A DNA stretch of 64,000 bases from Actinomycetota bacterium (GCA_016213645.1 JACQZY010000014.1:86564-150563), one strand, 5' to 3'. Counted from the stretch's first letter, positions 1 to 10,321 are shown. Numbers and translations are program-made. Notes: generated from the letters alone by a model not told the origin.

Positions 1-755
1 ACCGTTTTCTGACAGTGACCAACGCCTCCAACCACGCCACCGACTTCGCCTGGTTCGCCGAGAACGCAGGCGGCTTCGATGTGGACGTGATCGACCGCGC
101 CAACGAGTACGCGATGCTGGCGTTGCAGGGCCCGGCGGCGCGGGACGTACTTTCGCGTGTGATCGATGGCGCGGAACCGGTACGCATGAAGATCTGCGAG
201 ACGCGGATCGCGGGTGCCTCGGCGTTGGTCGCGGGTACTGGTTACACGGGCGAAGACGGCGTGGAGATGATGCTCGCGCCCGGCGACGCCGCGGCGGTCT
301 GGAACGCGCTGCTGGCCGAGGGTGCGGTGCCGGCCGGTCTGGGTGCTCGCGACACGCTGCGCCTGGAGGTCTGTTTCCCTCTTTACGGCAACGAGCTTTC
401 GCTGGACCGCAATCCGCTTGAAGCCGGTCTCGGGTGGGCCGTGGCGTTGGATACCGGATTCATCGGCGCCGAGGCTCTGATCGCGACAAACGAGTCCGGT
501 CCGGCGCAGCGGTTGGTGCCGTTTGTCTTCACGGGTCCCGGCATCCCGCGTCAGGGCAATGCGGTGTTTGTGAACGACGCTGAAATCGGCGTGGTCACCA
601 GTGGCACGATGGCGCCTTCACTTGACGTTGGCGCGGGCATGGCCTACGTGAACTCTGAATTTGCCGAACCCGGCACCGCGATCGAAGTCGACGTTCGCGG
701 CAAACCGCGCGCGGCGGAAATTCGCGCGAAGCCGCTGTACAAGCGCCCGGCCTGA
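1..755 (+). CDS. gcvT: aminomethyltransferase GcvT (glycine cleavage T protein), 5' truncated
   Basis: T protein of the glycine cleavage system: it moves the aminomethyl group from lipoyl-GcvH to tetrahydrofolate, releasing ammonia. The reading frame is open from the left edge, with FLTVTNASN directly ahead of an internal GTG at 15, so the gene begins outside the window and that GTG is not the start. About 250 C-terminal residues of a roughly 365-residue family remain. They include the folate-barrel segment GARDTLRLEVCFPLYGNEL and the GVVTSGTMAPSLDVGAGMAYV stretch of the C-terminal domain. It is followed by gcvH, gcvPA and gcvPB on the same strand, which confirms the pathway. Any glycine riboswitch would lie upstream, out of view. 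Confidence 0.95.
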   Translation, partial: RFLTVTNASNHATDFAWFAENAGGFDVDVIDRANEYAMLALQGPAARDVLSRVIDGAEPVRMKICETRIAGASALVAGTGYTGEDGVEMMLAPGDAAAVWNALLAEGAVPAGLGARDTLRLEVCFPLYGNELSLDRNPLEAGLGWAVALDTGFIGAEALIATNESGPAQRLVPFVFTGPGIPRQGNAVFVNDAEIGVVTSGTMAPSLDVGAGMAYVNSEFAEPGTAIEVDVRGKPRAAEIRAKPLYKRPA

Positions 756-844
756 AGACTTGTGGGACATCCACGCCGTGCCGTCCGCCGGACGCGCGGT
801 AGGATGCGCGGCTGTTCGATTCAACCCCACCGAAAGGCGCAAGC

Positions 845-1240
845 GTGGCCGACGAGCACTACCCAGAGGACCTCAAGTACCACCCCGAGCACGACTGGGC
901 TCGCGTTGAAGGTGACACAGCCACGCTGGGCATCACATGGTTCGCGCAGGATGCCCTGGGCGAAATCGTGTTCTTTGAACCGCCGGCCGTGGGGACCACG
1001 ATCAGCCGGGACGCCGCGTATGCGGAGGTTGAGTCCGTGAAGGCCGTCAGCGAGGTGATCGCGCCGCTCTCCGGCGAAATCATCGAGGTGAATGACGCGC
1101 TCGCCGATGCTCCCGAGACGATCAACGACGACCCGTACGACGCGGGCTGGATGGTGAAAGTGAAACTCTCCGACCCCGCCGAGGCGGACGCGCTGATGGA
1201 CGTCGGCGCCTATCGTCAGCATCTTGATGAGGGCGCTTAG
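845..1240 (+). CDS. gcvH: glycine cleavage system H protein
   Basis: Lipoyl carrier protein that shuttles the aminomethyl intermediate between the P, T and L proteins. At 131 residues it is the usual family length. The lipoylated lysine is K66 in the ESVKAVSEV motif, preceded by the typical VEGDTATLGIT strand and followed by PLSGEIIEVN. The GTG start at 845 has a GAAAGG Shine-Dalgarno about 8 bases upstream, and a TAGGAT -10-like hexamer sits at 800-805, so the gene may have its own promoter after gcvT. It lies 89 bases after gcvT and 21 bases before gcvPA. Confidence 0.97.
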   Translation: MADEHYPEDLKYHPEHDWARVEGDTATLGITWFAQDALGEIVFFEPPAVGTTISRDAAYAEVESVKAVSEVIAPLSGEIIEVNDALADAPETINDDPYDAGWMVKVKLSDPAEADALMDVGAYRQHLDEGA

Positions 1241-1261
1241 GACGACCCGCCCCACACGCGC

Positions 1262-2637
<1,376 letters not shown>

Positions 2638-2641
<4 letters not shown>

Positions 2642-4179
2642 ACCCACCGGATGCGCAGAACATCTCCGCCGCGCACGTAAGCGAGACGCCGATGCAGGCC
2701 GAGCGGGCGGTGACGATCTTCGAGAAGTCGCACCCCGGGCGCCGCGCCGCCATGCTGCCGCCGCTGGACGTGCCCGACCGCGATCCGGCGGATCTGCTGC
2801 CCGCCGCCGCGCTGCGCAAACGCGCTGCTCGTTTGCCGGAGATCGCGGAGCCGGAGATCGTGCGTCACTACAACCGCATCAGCCGTCGCAACTTCGACCT
2901 TGACAGCGGCTTCTATCCGCTGGGTTCCTGCACGATGAAGCACAACCCCAAGCTGCACGAGCGCGCCGCGGCGTTGCCGGGCTTTTCGCGCCTACACCCG
3001 CTTCAGCCGGCCGAACGCGCGCAGGGCGCTCTGGAGTTGATGTGGAACTTTGAGCACGCGCTGGCCGAGATCTGCGGTCTGCCGCATGTCTGTCTGCAGC
3101 CGAGCGCCGGTTCGCACGGAGAGCTTGCCGGTCTGCTGCTGACGCGTGCCTACCACGAGGACCGCGGCGAGCACCGTACGAAGGTGCTGGCACCGGACAC
3201 CTCACACGGCACGAACCCCGCAAGCGTCACGATGGCCGGTTTTGAGACCGTCAAGGTGGCCACAAACGAGCGCGGCGGCGTCGATCTGGACGACCTGCGC
3301 GCCAAGGCCGGCGAAGACGTCGCCTGTCTGATGCTCACCAACCCCAACACGCTGGGCTTGTTTGACGAGAACATCGAAGAGATTGCCTCGATCATGCACG
3401 ACGTCGGCGCCACGCTCTACTACGACGGCGCCAACCTCAACGCGGTGATGGGCATCTCGCGCCCCGGCGACATGGGGTTTGACATCGTCCACGTGAACCT
3501 GCACAAGTCCTTCACCCAGCCCCACGGCGGCGGCGGTCCGGGCAGCGGCCCGATCGCCGTGTCCGATCGCATCGCGCCGTATCTACCAGTCCCGCGAATT
3601 GTCCGCGACGACGACGGCCGTTTCGAGCTTTCCACCAACGAGCCGAAGTCGATCGGCCGCATGCGCGGTTTCCAAGGCAACTTCGGCGTCTTCGTGCGTA
3701 GCTACGCCTACATCTGCTCGCTTGGGGCCGAGGGCCTGAAGGCGGCCTCCGAGACGGCGGTGTTGAACGCCAACTACATGCTCGCGCGTGGCCGCGAAGG
3801 CCGAGTGGGCAAATACCTGCCGGTTCAGTTCGACCGCACCTGCAAACACGAATACGTGCTCAGCGCCGCGCCTGCCAAGCGCGAATTGAGCGTGAAGGCT
3901 TTGGACATCGCCAAACGCCTGCTCGACTACGGGTACCACCCGCCGACGATCTACTTCCCGTTGCTGGTGGACGAGGCGATGATGATCGAGCCCACGGAGA
4001 CCGAAACGCCCGAGACGCTCGACGGTTTCGTCGAGGCGCTGGAGAAGATCCTCGCCGAGGCCGAGCGCGATCCTGAATTCGTGCAGAACGCGCCGTACAC
4101 CACGCCGGTGCGCCGGATGGACGAAGCGGCGGCCGCGCGAAACCCGGTGGTCACGCAGGACCTCGACGCCCTTAGCTGA
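2638..4179 (+). CDS. gcvPB: glycine dehydrogenase (decarboxylating) subunit 2
   Basis: Beta half of the split P protein and the PLP-bearing subunit. The cofactor lysine is K290 in NLHKSFTQPHGGGGPGSGP. Other family landmarks are YPLGSCTMKHNPK, SAGSHGELAGL and SHGTNPASVTMAGF. 513 residues, slightly longer than the common 480-500. GTG start at 2638 overlaps the gcvPA stop by four bases. The gene ends 8 bases inside the convergent greA (4172-4179), with no room for a separate terminator. Confidence 0.96.
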
Positions 4180-4639
4180 CGGCCAGCACCTCGAACTCGC
4201 TGGACTTGCCGTTCGGCAGTTGAACCTTCACCTTTGAGCCCTGCTTAGACCCAAGCAGGGCCTCGGCTACCGGCGAAGCGCTGGAGATTCGCCCGGCGCC
4301 CGCGTCGGCTTCATGCGGGGCCACGATCGTGTACTCGACCTCTTTGCCCGCGGCGACGTTCTTCAGGCGTACTTTCGAACCGTGCATGACACGGTCGCCG
4401 CTCGCGATTTCGACAATCTCGGCGCGCTGCATTTGGTCGCGCAGCTTGAGGATCTTGGTCTCCAAAAAAGATTGGTCGTTCTTGGCCGCGTGGTATTCGG
4501 CGTTCTCTTTTAGGTCGCCGTCTTCGCGCGCGACCTGGATCTTCTCGGCGATTGCGGGACGCTCGACCTTTTCCAGCCGTTCGATCTCGGCCAGAAGTTC
4601 GTCGTAGGCGCTCTTTGACATCTGCACTGGTTCGCTCAT
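4172..4639 (-). CDS. greA: transcription elongation factor GreA
   Basis: Rescues backtracked RNA polymerase by stimulating cleavage of the transcript in the secondary channel. An N-terminal coiled coil (YDELLAEIERLEKVERPAIAEKI) carries the acidic tip of the family, REDGDLKENAEYHAAK. A GreA/GreB C-terminal domain follows, with SPVAEALLGSKQGSKVKVQLPNG. The ATG at 4639 gives 155 residues, the normal length. It is supported by a TACAGT -10-like hexamer (minus strand, 4648-4653) 8 bases upstream, which suggests a leaderless mRNA. A 27-residue upstream extension is open but non-conserved. Convergent with gcvPB. Confidence 0.96.
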   Translation of the reverse strand: MSEPVQMSKSAYDELLAEIERLEKVERPAIAEKIQVAREDGDLKENAEYHAAKNDQSFLETKILKLRDQMQRAEIVEIASGDRVMHGSKVRLKNVAAGKEVEYTIVAPHEADAGAGRISSASPVAEALLGSKQGSKVKVQLPNGKSSEFEVLAVS

Positions 4640-4647
4640 AATCAGTA

Positions 4648-4653
4648 ACTGTA
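4648..4653 (-). promoter_or_regulatory. putative -10 element for greA
   Basis: TACAGT on the minus strand ends 8 bases before the greA ATG at 4639. It fits the TAnnnT -10 pattern with a leaderless transcript, seen repeatedly in this window. No clear -35 seen. Confidence 0.4.
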
Positions 4654-4737
4654 GGCGAGTTGTTCGGGTCGTCGACTTGGCGGGGGCACCGTCGCCACCG
4701 CCGCGCAGGCGTTCAGGCACTAGGATCGCCGGTCGCG

Positions 4738-5733
4738 ATGCGAATCTTTTCCGGCATTCAGCCCACCGGGCGCAAGCACCTGGGCAATTACATCGGCGCG
4801 ATCCGTCAATACGTGCATCTTCAAGACGAGGGGGACCCGGCGATCTACTGCGTGGTTGATCTTCACGCCACCACGATCGCCTACGAACCCGCCGAGCTGC
4901 GACGCCAGCTGTACGACACCACGGCGATTCTGCTTGCCAGCGGGCTAGACCCGGCCCGCTGCATTCTGTTCAGGCAGAGCGACATTCCTCAGCACACCGA
5001 GCTCACGTGGATGCTGGCGGCCACCGCGACCGCACACGGCGATCTCAACCGGATGACGCAGTTCAAGGAAAAGTCGGCCGTGCAGCGCGAACTGGTCAGC
5101 GCGGGCTTGTTCTTCTACCCGGTGCTGATGGCGGCGGACATCCTCGCGTACGGCACCGACCTTGTGCCCGTGGGTGATGACCAGCGCCAGCACCTTGAGC
5201 TGGCCCGCGAGATAGCGAGCAAGTTCAACAGCCGCTTCAGCGACACATTCATCGTGCCGGAAGGGCGCATCCCAGATGTCGGCGCGCGAATCATGGACCT
5301 TCAGAACCCCGACAAAAAGATGTCCACGACCGCCTCCACGGAGGCCGGCACGATCTTCGTGCTGGACGAGCCGAAGGCGATCGAAAAGAAGATCAAGAGC
5401 GCCGTCACCGACAGCGGTTCCGAAGTGCGACGTGGCGAGGGCAAAGCGGGAATCTCCAACCTGATTGAGATTCTCGCGGTCGTGAAAGGGGTCTCGATGG
5501 AGCGGATCGAGACCGAGTTCGCGGACTCCCGTTACGGCGATTTCAAAACCGCCGTCGCGCAGGCGGTGGTCGAGTATTTGGCCCCTGTGCAGGCTAAATA
5601 CGCCGAGCTTCGCGACGACGAGGCTGAGCTGGAGGCGATCCTCGCCGACGGCGCCGCGAAGGCGTCGGCGATTGCCGCTCCGATCGTTGCCGCGGCGCGC
5701 GACAAAATGGGTCTTGGCCGGCCTGTAGCCTGA
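4738..5733 (+). CDS. trpS: tryptophanyl-tRNA synthetase
   Basis: Class I aminoacyl-tRNA synthetase that charges tRNA-Trp. The HIGH-type motif is HLGN at residues 14-17, in SGIQPTGRKHLGNYIGA. The KMSKS-type loop is KMSTT at 194-198. 331 residues, the usual bacterial length. The ATG at 4738 gives the canonical MRIFSGIQPTG N-terminus and lies 11 bases after a TAGGAT hexamer (4721-4726). Upstream in-frame starts would add non-conserved residues. Divergent from greA; scpA starts 5 bases after the stop. Confidence 0.97.
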   Translation: MRIFSGIQPTGRKHLGNYIGAIRQYVHLQDEGDPAIYCVVDLHATTIAYEPAELRRQLYDTTAILLASGLDPARCILFRQSDIPQHTELTWMLAATATAHGDLNRMTQFKEKSAVQRELVSAGLFFYPVLMAADILAYGTDLVPVGDDQRQHLELAREIASKFNSRFSDTFIVPEGRIPDVGARIMDLQNPDKKMSTTASTEAGTIFVLDEPKAIEKKIKSAVTDSGSEVRRGEGKAGISNLIEILAVVKGVSMERIETEFADSRYGDFKTAVAQAVVEYLAPVQAKYAELRDDEAELEAILADGAAKASAIAAPIVAAARDKMGLGRPVA

Positions 5734-5738
5734 ATCGC

Positions 5739-6788
5739 GTGAGCGATTATTCCGCCCCGCCATCCGATCGACCCGTGACCGACGACGACGCCGTGTCGAC
5801 GTTTAACGCCGCGGTGGCGCCTGCGGCGGCGATCGGCGAAGCCGCCGTCGGTGCCGCGCCTCTGGACGTGGACGCGGCGATCGCAAGTGACGCCGGACTG
5901 CCGGGCGAGTTCACCGAACCGGCGGCGGTCATGACCGAAGAGGCCGAACCGGCGACAATCGCGACCGACGCCACGGCAACGGTGACCGAAGACGCCGAAC
6001 CGGCAGACCATCCGGTCAGTGCGCTCGGCGAAGGCACGCCGCGTTTCAACGCCCTTCAACTGGACCTGGAGGTCTTCCACGGCCCGTTCGACCTGCTGCT
6101 TGAGCTTGTGATGCGCGAGGAGATCGATCTGCTCGAGGTGGACCTTGCGCAGATCGTCCTCGGATACGTGGAAATTCTCGAAGCGCGCGGCGAGATCGAG
6201 CTTGAGCCGGTCACCGAGTTTGTCGTGCTGATAGCCGCGCTGCTGGAGCTGAAGAGCCGCCTGATGTTGCCGCGTGAAGACGACGAGTTCGGCCTTGATC
6301 TGGACTTCGGGCCCGAGGAGGCGGCCGAGGAGTTGCTCGCGCGGATGCTCGAGTATCACCGTTACAACAAGCTCGCGGGCTGGTTGCGCGAGCGTTACCA
6401 CGCGGAGCTGCCGTTCCGTTACCGAGGCGCGCCACTGCCGCGCCGGTTGCGCACGGTCAGCTACGAGAACGTCGGGCAGGTCTACAACTCCGAACTGCTG
6501 GCCCGCTCGATCGGCGATCTACTGCGCGAGCCGGAACCGTTGACGACGCCGCACATGCACGTATCACACGTGACGCTGGAACAACGGCTCGGTTACGTGC
6601 GCGGATTGCTGCGACGTGCCCGCCATTTCGACTTCGACGAGGTTGTCGAGGGTGCCGACCGTTTGACCGAGGCCCTCACGCTCTGGGCGCTGCTTGAGCT
6701 GTACAAGCTCGGCGAGGCCGATTGGGATCAACCCGAGCAGTTCGGCCCGATCGATGTGTTTGCGCTGGAGGGGAGGGCGGCCGCGTGA
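5739..6788 (+). CDS. scpA: segregation and condensation protein A (kleisin) with long N-terminal extension
   Basis: Kleisin subunit that bridges the SMC heads in the bacterial condensin complex. The conserved ScpA core begins at about residue 104 (LQLDLEVFHGPFDLLLELVMREEIDL) and runs to a winged-helix C-terminus (ALTLWALLELYKLGEADW). The first 100 or so residues are Ala/Asp/Glu/Thr-rich low complexity and look disordered, making the protein 349 residues instead of about 250. GTG start at 5739; a TAGCCT hexamer (5726-5731) lies 7 bases upstream inside the end of trpS. The stop shares GTGA with scpB. Its partner smc is at 51361 in this window. Confidence 0.95.
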   Translation: MSDYSAPPSDRPVTDDDAVSTFNAAVAPAAAIGEAAVGAAPLDVDAAIASDAGLPGEFTEPAAVMTEEAEPATIATDATATVTEDAEPADHPVSALGEGTPRFNALQLDLEVFHGPFDLLLELVMREEIDLLEVDLAQIVLGYVEILEARGEIELEPVTEFVVLIAALLELKSRLMLPREDDEFGLDLDFGPEEAAEELLARMLEYHRYNKLAGWLRERYHAELPFRYRGAPLPRRLRTVSYENVGQVYNSELLARSIGDLLREPEPLTTPHMHVSHVTLEQRLGYVRGLLRRARHFDFDEVVEGADRLTEALTLWALLELYKLGEADWDQPEQFGPIDVFALEGRAAA

Positions 6789-7606
6789 GCGATCAAGTGA
6801 ACGCGGATGACGCGTCCGCCGGACCGGCCGCCGTTGAGCCGGGGCAATCGGAGGAAGTCAGCGAGAATTCCGGCACCGTGAGTGTCGCCGACGAACCCGA
6901 ACGCGAAGCAGCCGTCGAGACCGGCGTCGAACTTGCCACGGCCGCGGCAGAGCCCGGCCCCGCCGACGAACCGGCTCCCGAACCACCGGACCCCGCAGAC
7001 GGCGTGCCGGAGGCACACCGGCTCAGTCTCACGGCGAAAATTGAGGCGCTTTTGTTTCTCTCGTCGGACCCATTGACCGTGGGCCAACTGGTTGAGGCAT
7101 GTGAATCAAGCGAGTCTCAGATCGAGCAGGCGATCAGCGCGTTGGAGGAGGATTGCGCCGAGGGTCGCCGCGGTGTCGTGCTGCGGCGGATCTCCGGCGG
7201 TGTCACGCTTGCCTCGGCGCCGGGCGCCGATGCCGTGGCGCGACGGTTGTTCGCCAAGCCTCGCACGCCGCCGCTGACGCAGGCGCAGGCCGAATGTCTG
7301 GCGGTGATCGCCTACCTGCAGCCGGTGTCACGGCCCGAGATCGCTCGCATCCGCGGCGTCAGTTCGGAATCCGCGCTTGGCACCCTGCTTGAGCGAGGTC
7401 TCGTGGCCGATATCGGACGATCCAAGTTTGGCGCGACGATCTACAAGACGACGGAGCTTTTTGACCGCCTGTTCGGGCTTGAAGGACTGGACGCGCTGCC
7501 GGACATCGCCGCATTCGATCCCAGCCCGGAAGAAGCGCGAAACCTGCGCGAACGCCTGCTTAAGGCCGGAGAACAACGCGAGGCGGCGCAGCCGCAAGTC
7601 GGCTGA
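6785..7606 (+). CDS. scpB: segregation and condensation protein B
   Basis: Winged-helix dimer that binds the ScpA kleisin within the SMC complex. The core starts near residue 78 (RLSLTAKIEALLFLSSDPLTVGQLV) and contains the family motif LTQAQAECLAVIAYLQPVSRPEIARIRGV. About 75 N-terminal residues are acidic, Pro/Ala-rich and probably disordered, echoing the ScpA extension. GTG at 6785 overlaps the scpA stop by four bases, which fixes the start; the frame stays open 21 codons further up but that is inside scpA. 273 residues. Confidence 0.95.
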   Translation: MSDQVNADDASAGPAAVEPGQSEEVSENSGTVSVADEPEREAAVETGVELATAAAEPGPADEPAPEPPDPADGVPEAHRLSLTAKIEALLFLSSDPLTVGQLVEACESSESQIEQAISALEEDCAEGRRGVVLRRISGGVTLASAPGADAVARRLFAKPRTPPLTQAQAECLAVIAYLQPVSRPEIARIRGVSSESALGTLLERGLVADIGRSKFGATIYKTTELFDRLFGLEGLDALPDIAAFDPSPEEARNLRERLLKAGEQREAAQPQVG

Positions 7607-8041
7607 GACGCGCATTGAGCCGCGCTGGGGACCGCGCTCGGCGCACCTCCTGGGGTCGCTCCTGATACCGCTCCCGACGCCGCTCTGCAAGCCCCATCGG
7701 CCGAAGGTCCAAAGTTACCCGTTACTCGGGATAAACCGTTTGCGCTGAAGGTCGATAGATCTAATGAAGTTATTCGTTTTCTGACTTCTTCTTCAGACGG
7801 ATTCGGAAGCAGAATTCTCAGATTTCGAGCTGTTTACGCCGATGGCGCCGCAGCGAGTGGCCGAGCTAAACCGCCGGTCATGCAAGCGGCGCCTGTGGCT
7901 GATCAAGCTGATTCGGTCCGTGCCGGCAGGAAGCCGGCAACTCCCCCCGCGGGCCGGTCATGAGCGAAGCTCGCCCCTTGCCACGGACTCGGCCGGGGGC
8001 GGCTTCGCCGCATTTTGGATGCGACGCAGATTGCAGCGGCC
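7607..8041 (+). other. intergenic region without a recognisable gene
   Basis: 435 bases between scpB and the convergent rlmN. The first half is less GC-rich than its surroundings (7720-7830) and has a weak promoter-like pair, TTGCGC at 7740-7745 and TAATGA at 7762-7767, 16 bases apart. The second half has a hairpin TGCCGGC/GCCGGCA with an AGGAA loop (7921-7939), a second occurrence of GCCGGTCATG (7873-7882 and 7953-7962), and GCGGC-TTC-GCCGC followed by ATTTT (7999-8016), a weak terminator. A small RNA is possible but not shown. No convincing ORF. Confidence 0.5.
7999..8016 (+). terminator. weak intrinsic terminator-like hairpin
   Basis: Five-base-pair stem GCGGC/GCCGC with a TTC loop, followed by ATTTT, just before the rlmN stop. 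It could end the scpB transcript or a small RNA. The short stem and short T tract keep confidence low. Confidence 0.35.
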
Positions 8042-9031
8042 TTAGGCCGCGTGCTCCGCAACAAGTTGGCCGCACGCCGCCGCTATGTCGCGCCCGCGCG
8101 TCAGCCGGACCGTCGCCACGACACCGGCCTCCTGCAGGCGGTCGCGAAACGCGCCGATCGTCGTGCGTCCGGAACCTTCAAAGCCGGTGCCGGTGGGGTT
8201 GTAGGGAATTAGATTCACCTTGAAGGCCTCGTGCGGCGTAAGTGCCGCCGCGAGCTTGCGCGCGTGCGTGGTGTGGTCGTTTACGCCCCCCAGCATCACG
8301 TACTCCACAAAGACCTTGCGGTTGGTCTTGTGCCACTGCTCGCGACACGCGTTGAGCACGTCCTCCAGTGGATAGCGGTCGTTGACCGGCATGATCTCCG
8401 AACGCAGTTCGGGATCGGCCGAATGCAACGAGAGGGCCAGTCGCAGCGGCCTGTCCTGTGCGTTGAATTGCTTCAGCCCGGGCAGCCAGCCCACGGTTGA
8501 GACGGTTGTGCGCCGATGGGTCACGCCGACCTCGGGTAGCAAATCGCAGGCGGCCAACACGTTGTCCAGGTTCATCATCGGTTCGCCCATGCCCATGAAC
8601 ACGCAGTGGTCGATCGGTTCGATCCGCCGGAAATGCAGCGCCTGATCGACTATTTCCCACGCGGTCAAGTTGCGGCCAAAGGCCATTGTGCCGGTGGCAC
8701 AGAACGCGCATGTCAGCGGGCAACCGCTTTGGCTGGAGACGCAGATCGAGCGGCGGCCGTCGCGGTAGCGCATCATCACAGCTTCGACCGGGCGCGCGTC
8801 GTCCGTCAGAAAGAGCGCCTTGACCGTGCCGTCGCGCGATTCCGCCTGATCCACGAGTTCAAGAGTGGAGAACGGCACCCGCTCGGCCAGCGCGCTCCGC
8901 AGCTCGGCCGGAAGGTTTGTCATCGCGTCATAGCCGGTCGCGCCGCGCGCGGTCCACTCCCACACCTGTCCGGCGCGGTAGGCGGGTTGGCCGAGGTCGG
9001 CGAGCGCGGTTTTGAGCAGGGTCAGATCCAT
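8042..9031 (-). CDS. rlmN: 23S rRNA (adenine(2503)-C2)-methyltransferase / tRNA methyltransferase RlmN
   Basis: Radical-SAM enzyme that methylates C2 of A2503 in 23S rRNA (and A37 of some tRNAs in known homologues). The iron-sulfur motif CxxxCxxC is C104, C108, C111 in SGCPLTCAFCATG. The C-terminal methyl-carrying cysteine is C320 in GRDIAAACGQL. 329 residues, near the family norm. The ATG at 9031 is chosen because of the conserved N-terminus and a TACCGT -10-like hexamer 8 bases upstream (minus strand 9040-9045). The longer frame upstream overlaps the divergent pseudouridine synthase and is not conserved. Confidence 0.96.
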   Translation of the reverse strand: MDLTLLKTALADLGQPAYRAGQVWEWTARGATGYDAMTNLPAELRSALAERVPFSTLELVDQAESRDGTVKALFLTDDARPVEAVMMRYRDGRRSICVSSQSGCPLTCAFCATGTMAFGRNLTAWEIVDQALHFRRIEPIDHCVFMGMGEPMMNLDNVLAACDLLPEVGVTHRRTTVSTVGWLPGLKQFNAQDRPLRLALSLHSADPELRSEIMPVNDRYPLEDVLNACREQWHKTNRKVFVEYVMLGGVNDHTTHARKLAAALTPHEAFKVNLIPYNPTGTGFEGSGRTTIGAFRDRLQEAGVVATVRLTRGRDIAAACGQLVAEHAA

Positions 9032-9039
9032 CGTCTTTA

Positions 9040-9045
9040 ACGGTA
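9040..9045 (-). promoter_or_regulatory. putative -10 element for rlmN
   Basis: TACCGT on the minus strand lies 8 bases before the ATG at 9031. It supports that start and a leaderless mRNA. Only 46 bases separate the rlmN and pseudouridine synthase starts, so the two divergent promoters overlap. Confidence 0.4.
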
Positions 9046-9077
9046 GGCGGTGCGCGGTCGTAGGCTTACCGTCAGTC

Positions 9078-9881
9078 ATGCGTCTCGCCAAATACATTGC
9101 CCACGCCGGCGTCGCCTCGCGCCGCGCCGCCGAACAGCTGATATTCGACGGGCGCGTCACCGTGGACGGCAAGACCGTCACCGACCCGGCGCGCGACGTG
9201 TCCGAGCGCAATGAGGTGTTCGTGGACGGCGATCGCGTCGAGGCCGAGCAGACCGTCGTTTACGCGGTTAACAAGCCGTTGGGTGTGATCTCCACCGCAT
9301 CGGACCCGGAGGGACGACAGACAGTGGTTGATCTGATCGGCAGTGAGAAGCGGCTCTATCCCGTCGGCCGGCTGGACGCCAACAGCAGCGGACTTATGCT
9401 GGTGACCAACGACGGCGAATTGGCGAACAAGCTAAGCCACCCAAGCTACGGCGTGCCAAAGACCTATCGCGTGCGCGTACGGCGCGGCGCGCCGCTGCAC
9501 CAGGACGAACTTGACCGGCTGGCTCGCGGCGTGAAACTGGACGACGGCATGACGCGCCGCGCCGAAACGACAAAGACGGGGCCGCGCGAATTCGAGATCA
9601 CGCTGAAGGAGGGCCGCAACCGTCAGGTGCGCCGCATGTGCGAGGCGATCGGCCGCGACGTTGGTGAGTTGCAGCGTGTCGCGTTCGGCTCGCTCGCGCT
9701 GGGAAGGCTGAAACTCGGAACGGCGCGCCGCCTGTCTCCCGAGGAGATCAAACAGCTTTGGCAGAATGTCGAGGAACCGGTGCGCATGCGCCGCCCAAAA
9801 GGCAGGCAGGGCTCGCGGCCGGGCGTCAAACGCGGCGCGGCAGGCAGGCGAGCAAGCAAGCGTTCCTCGAAGGATGGATAG
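9078..9881 (+). CDS. rluB: 23S rRNA pseudouridine synthase, RsuA/RluB family
   Basis: Converts a uridine of 23S rRNA to pseudouridine. An N-terminal S4 RNA-binding domain (MRLAKYIAHAGVASRRAAEQLIFDGRVTVDG) precedes the catalytic domain with GRLDANSSGLMLVTNDGELAN, whose Asp is the family nucleophile, and EGRNRQVRRMCEAIGRDV. The C-terminal 30 residues are Lys/Arg-rich and would add rRNA affinity. The ATG at 9078 gives 267 residues; upstream codons from 9012 are not conserved. RluB rather than RsuA is inferred from the neighbourhood (scpA-scpB-rluB is a widespread order); the exact target base cannot be read from sequence. Confidence 0.9.
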   Translation: MRLAKYIAHAGVASRRAAEQLIFDGRVTVDGKTVTDPARDVSERNEVFVDGDRVEAEQTVVYAVNKPLGVISTASDPEGRQTVVDLIGSEKRLYPVGRLDANSSGLMLVTNDGELANKLSHPSYGVPKTYRVRVRRGAPLHQDELDRLARGVKLDDGMTRRAETTKTGPREFEITLKEGRNRQVRRMCEAIGRDVGELQRVAFGSLALGRLKLGTARRLSPEEIKQLWQNVEEPVRMRRPKGRQGSRPGVKRGAAGRRASKRSSKDG

Positions 9882-9884
9882 ACG

Positions 9885-10313
9885 ATGATCGAAAAGCACA
9901 CGAACACAGAGAGCGCCGATGACGGCCGGCCTGCATGGTCCGCCGATCTGCGGCTGTTTGCGCTGCGTGGCGCCACCACCGCGTCCGTGAACGGTTCCGA
10001 CGAGGTTGTCGCCGCCGCCGAGGAACTGATTGTGGAGGTGCTGAGGCGCAACGACCTCACCCCGGCGGCGCTCGTGAGCTGCATCTTCACCTGCACCGAC
10101 GACCTGAACGCGCAGTTCCCCGCCGTCGCCGCGCGCAAGATCGGACTTAACGCCGTGCCGCTGCTCTGCGCGCGCGAGATCGACGTGCCCGGCTCCTTGC
10201 CTCGCGCGATCCGTCTGCTGCTGCACTACTACGCGCCGGCCGATCACGCACCCAGCCACGTGTATTTGCGCGACGCAGTCACGTTGCGTACGGACCTGAC
10301 CGCCGCGCAGTAG
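9885..10313 (+). CDS. aroH: chorismate mutase, AroH type
   Basis: Converts chorismate to prephenate, the branch point to Phe and Tyr. The 142 residues match the monofunctional trimeric AroH fold of the Bacillus type, not the helical AroQ fold. Landmarks: LRLFALRGATTA near the N-terminus with a catalytic arginine, CIFTCTDDLNAQFPA in the middle, and SHVYLRDAVTLRTDL at the end. A 20-residue hydrophilic N-terminal extension precedes the core. Next to hisC, aroF, tyrA and aroA, so it belongs to an aromatic amino acid cluster. ATG at 9885, three bases after the previous stop. Confidence 0.93.
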   Translation: MIEKHTNTESADDGRPAWSADLRLFALRGATTASVNGSDEVVAAAEELIVEVLRRNDLTPAALVSCIFTCTDDLNAQFPAVAARKIGLNAVPLLCAREIDVPGSLPRAIRLLLHYYAPADHAPSHVYLRDAVTLRTDLTAAQ

Positions 10314-10321
10314 GGGCGTCG

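Noticed and set aside
7860..8016. SAM-like or 6C-type structured RNA after scpB
   Set aside because: GCCGGCAACTCCCCCC resembles part of such motifs, but the closing P1 stem, the second C-rich loop and a suitable downstream gene are missing.
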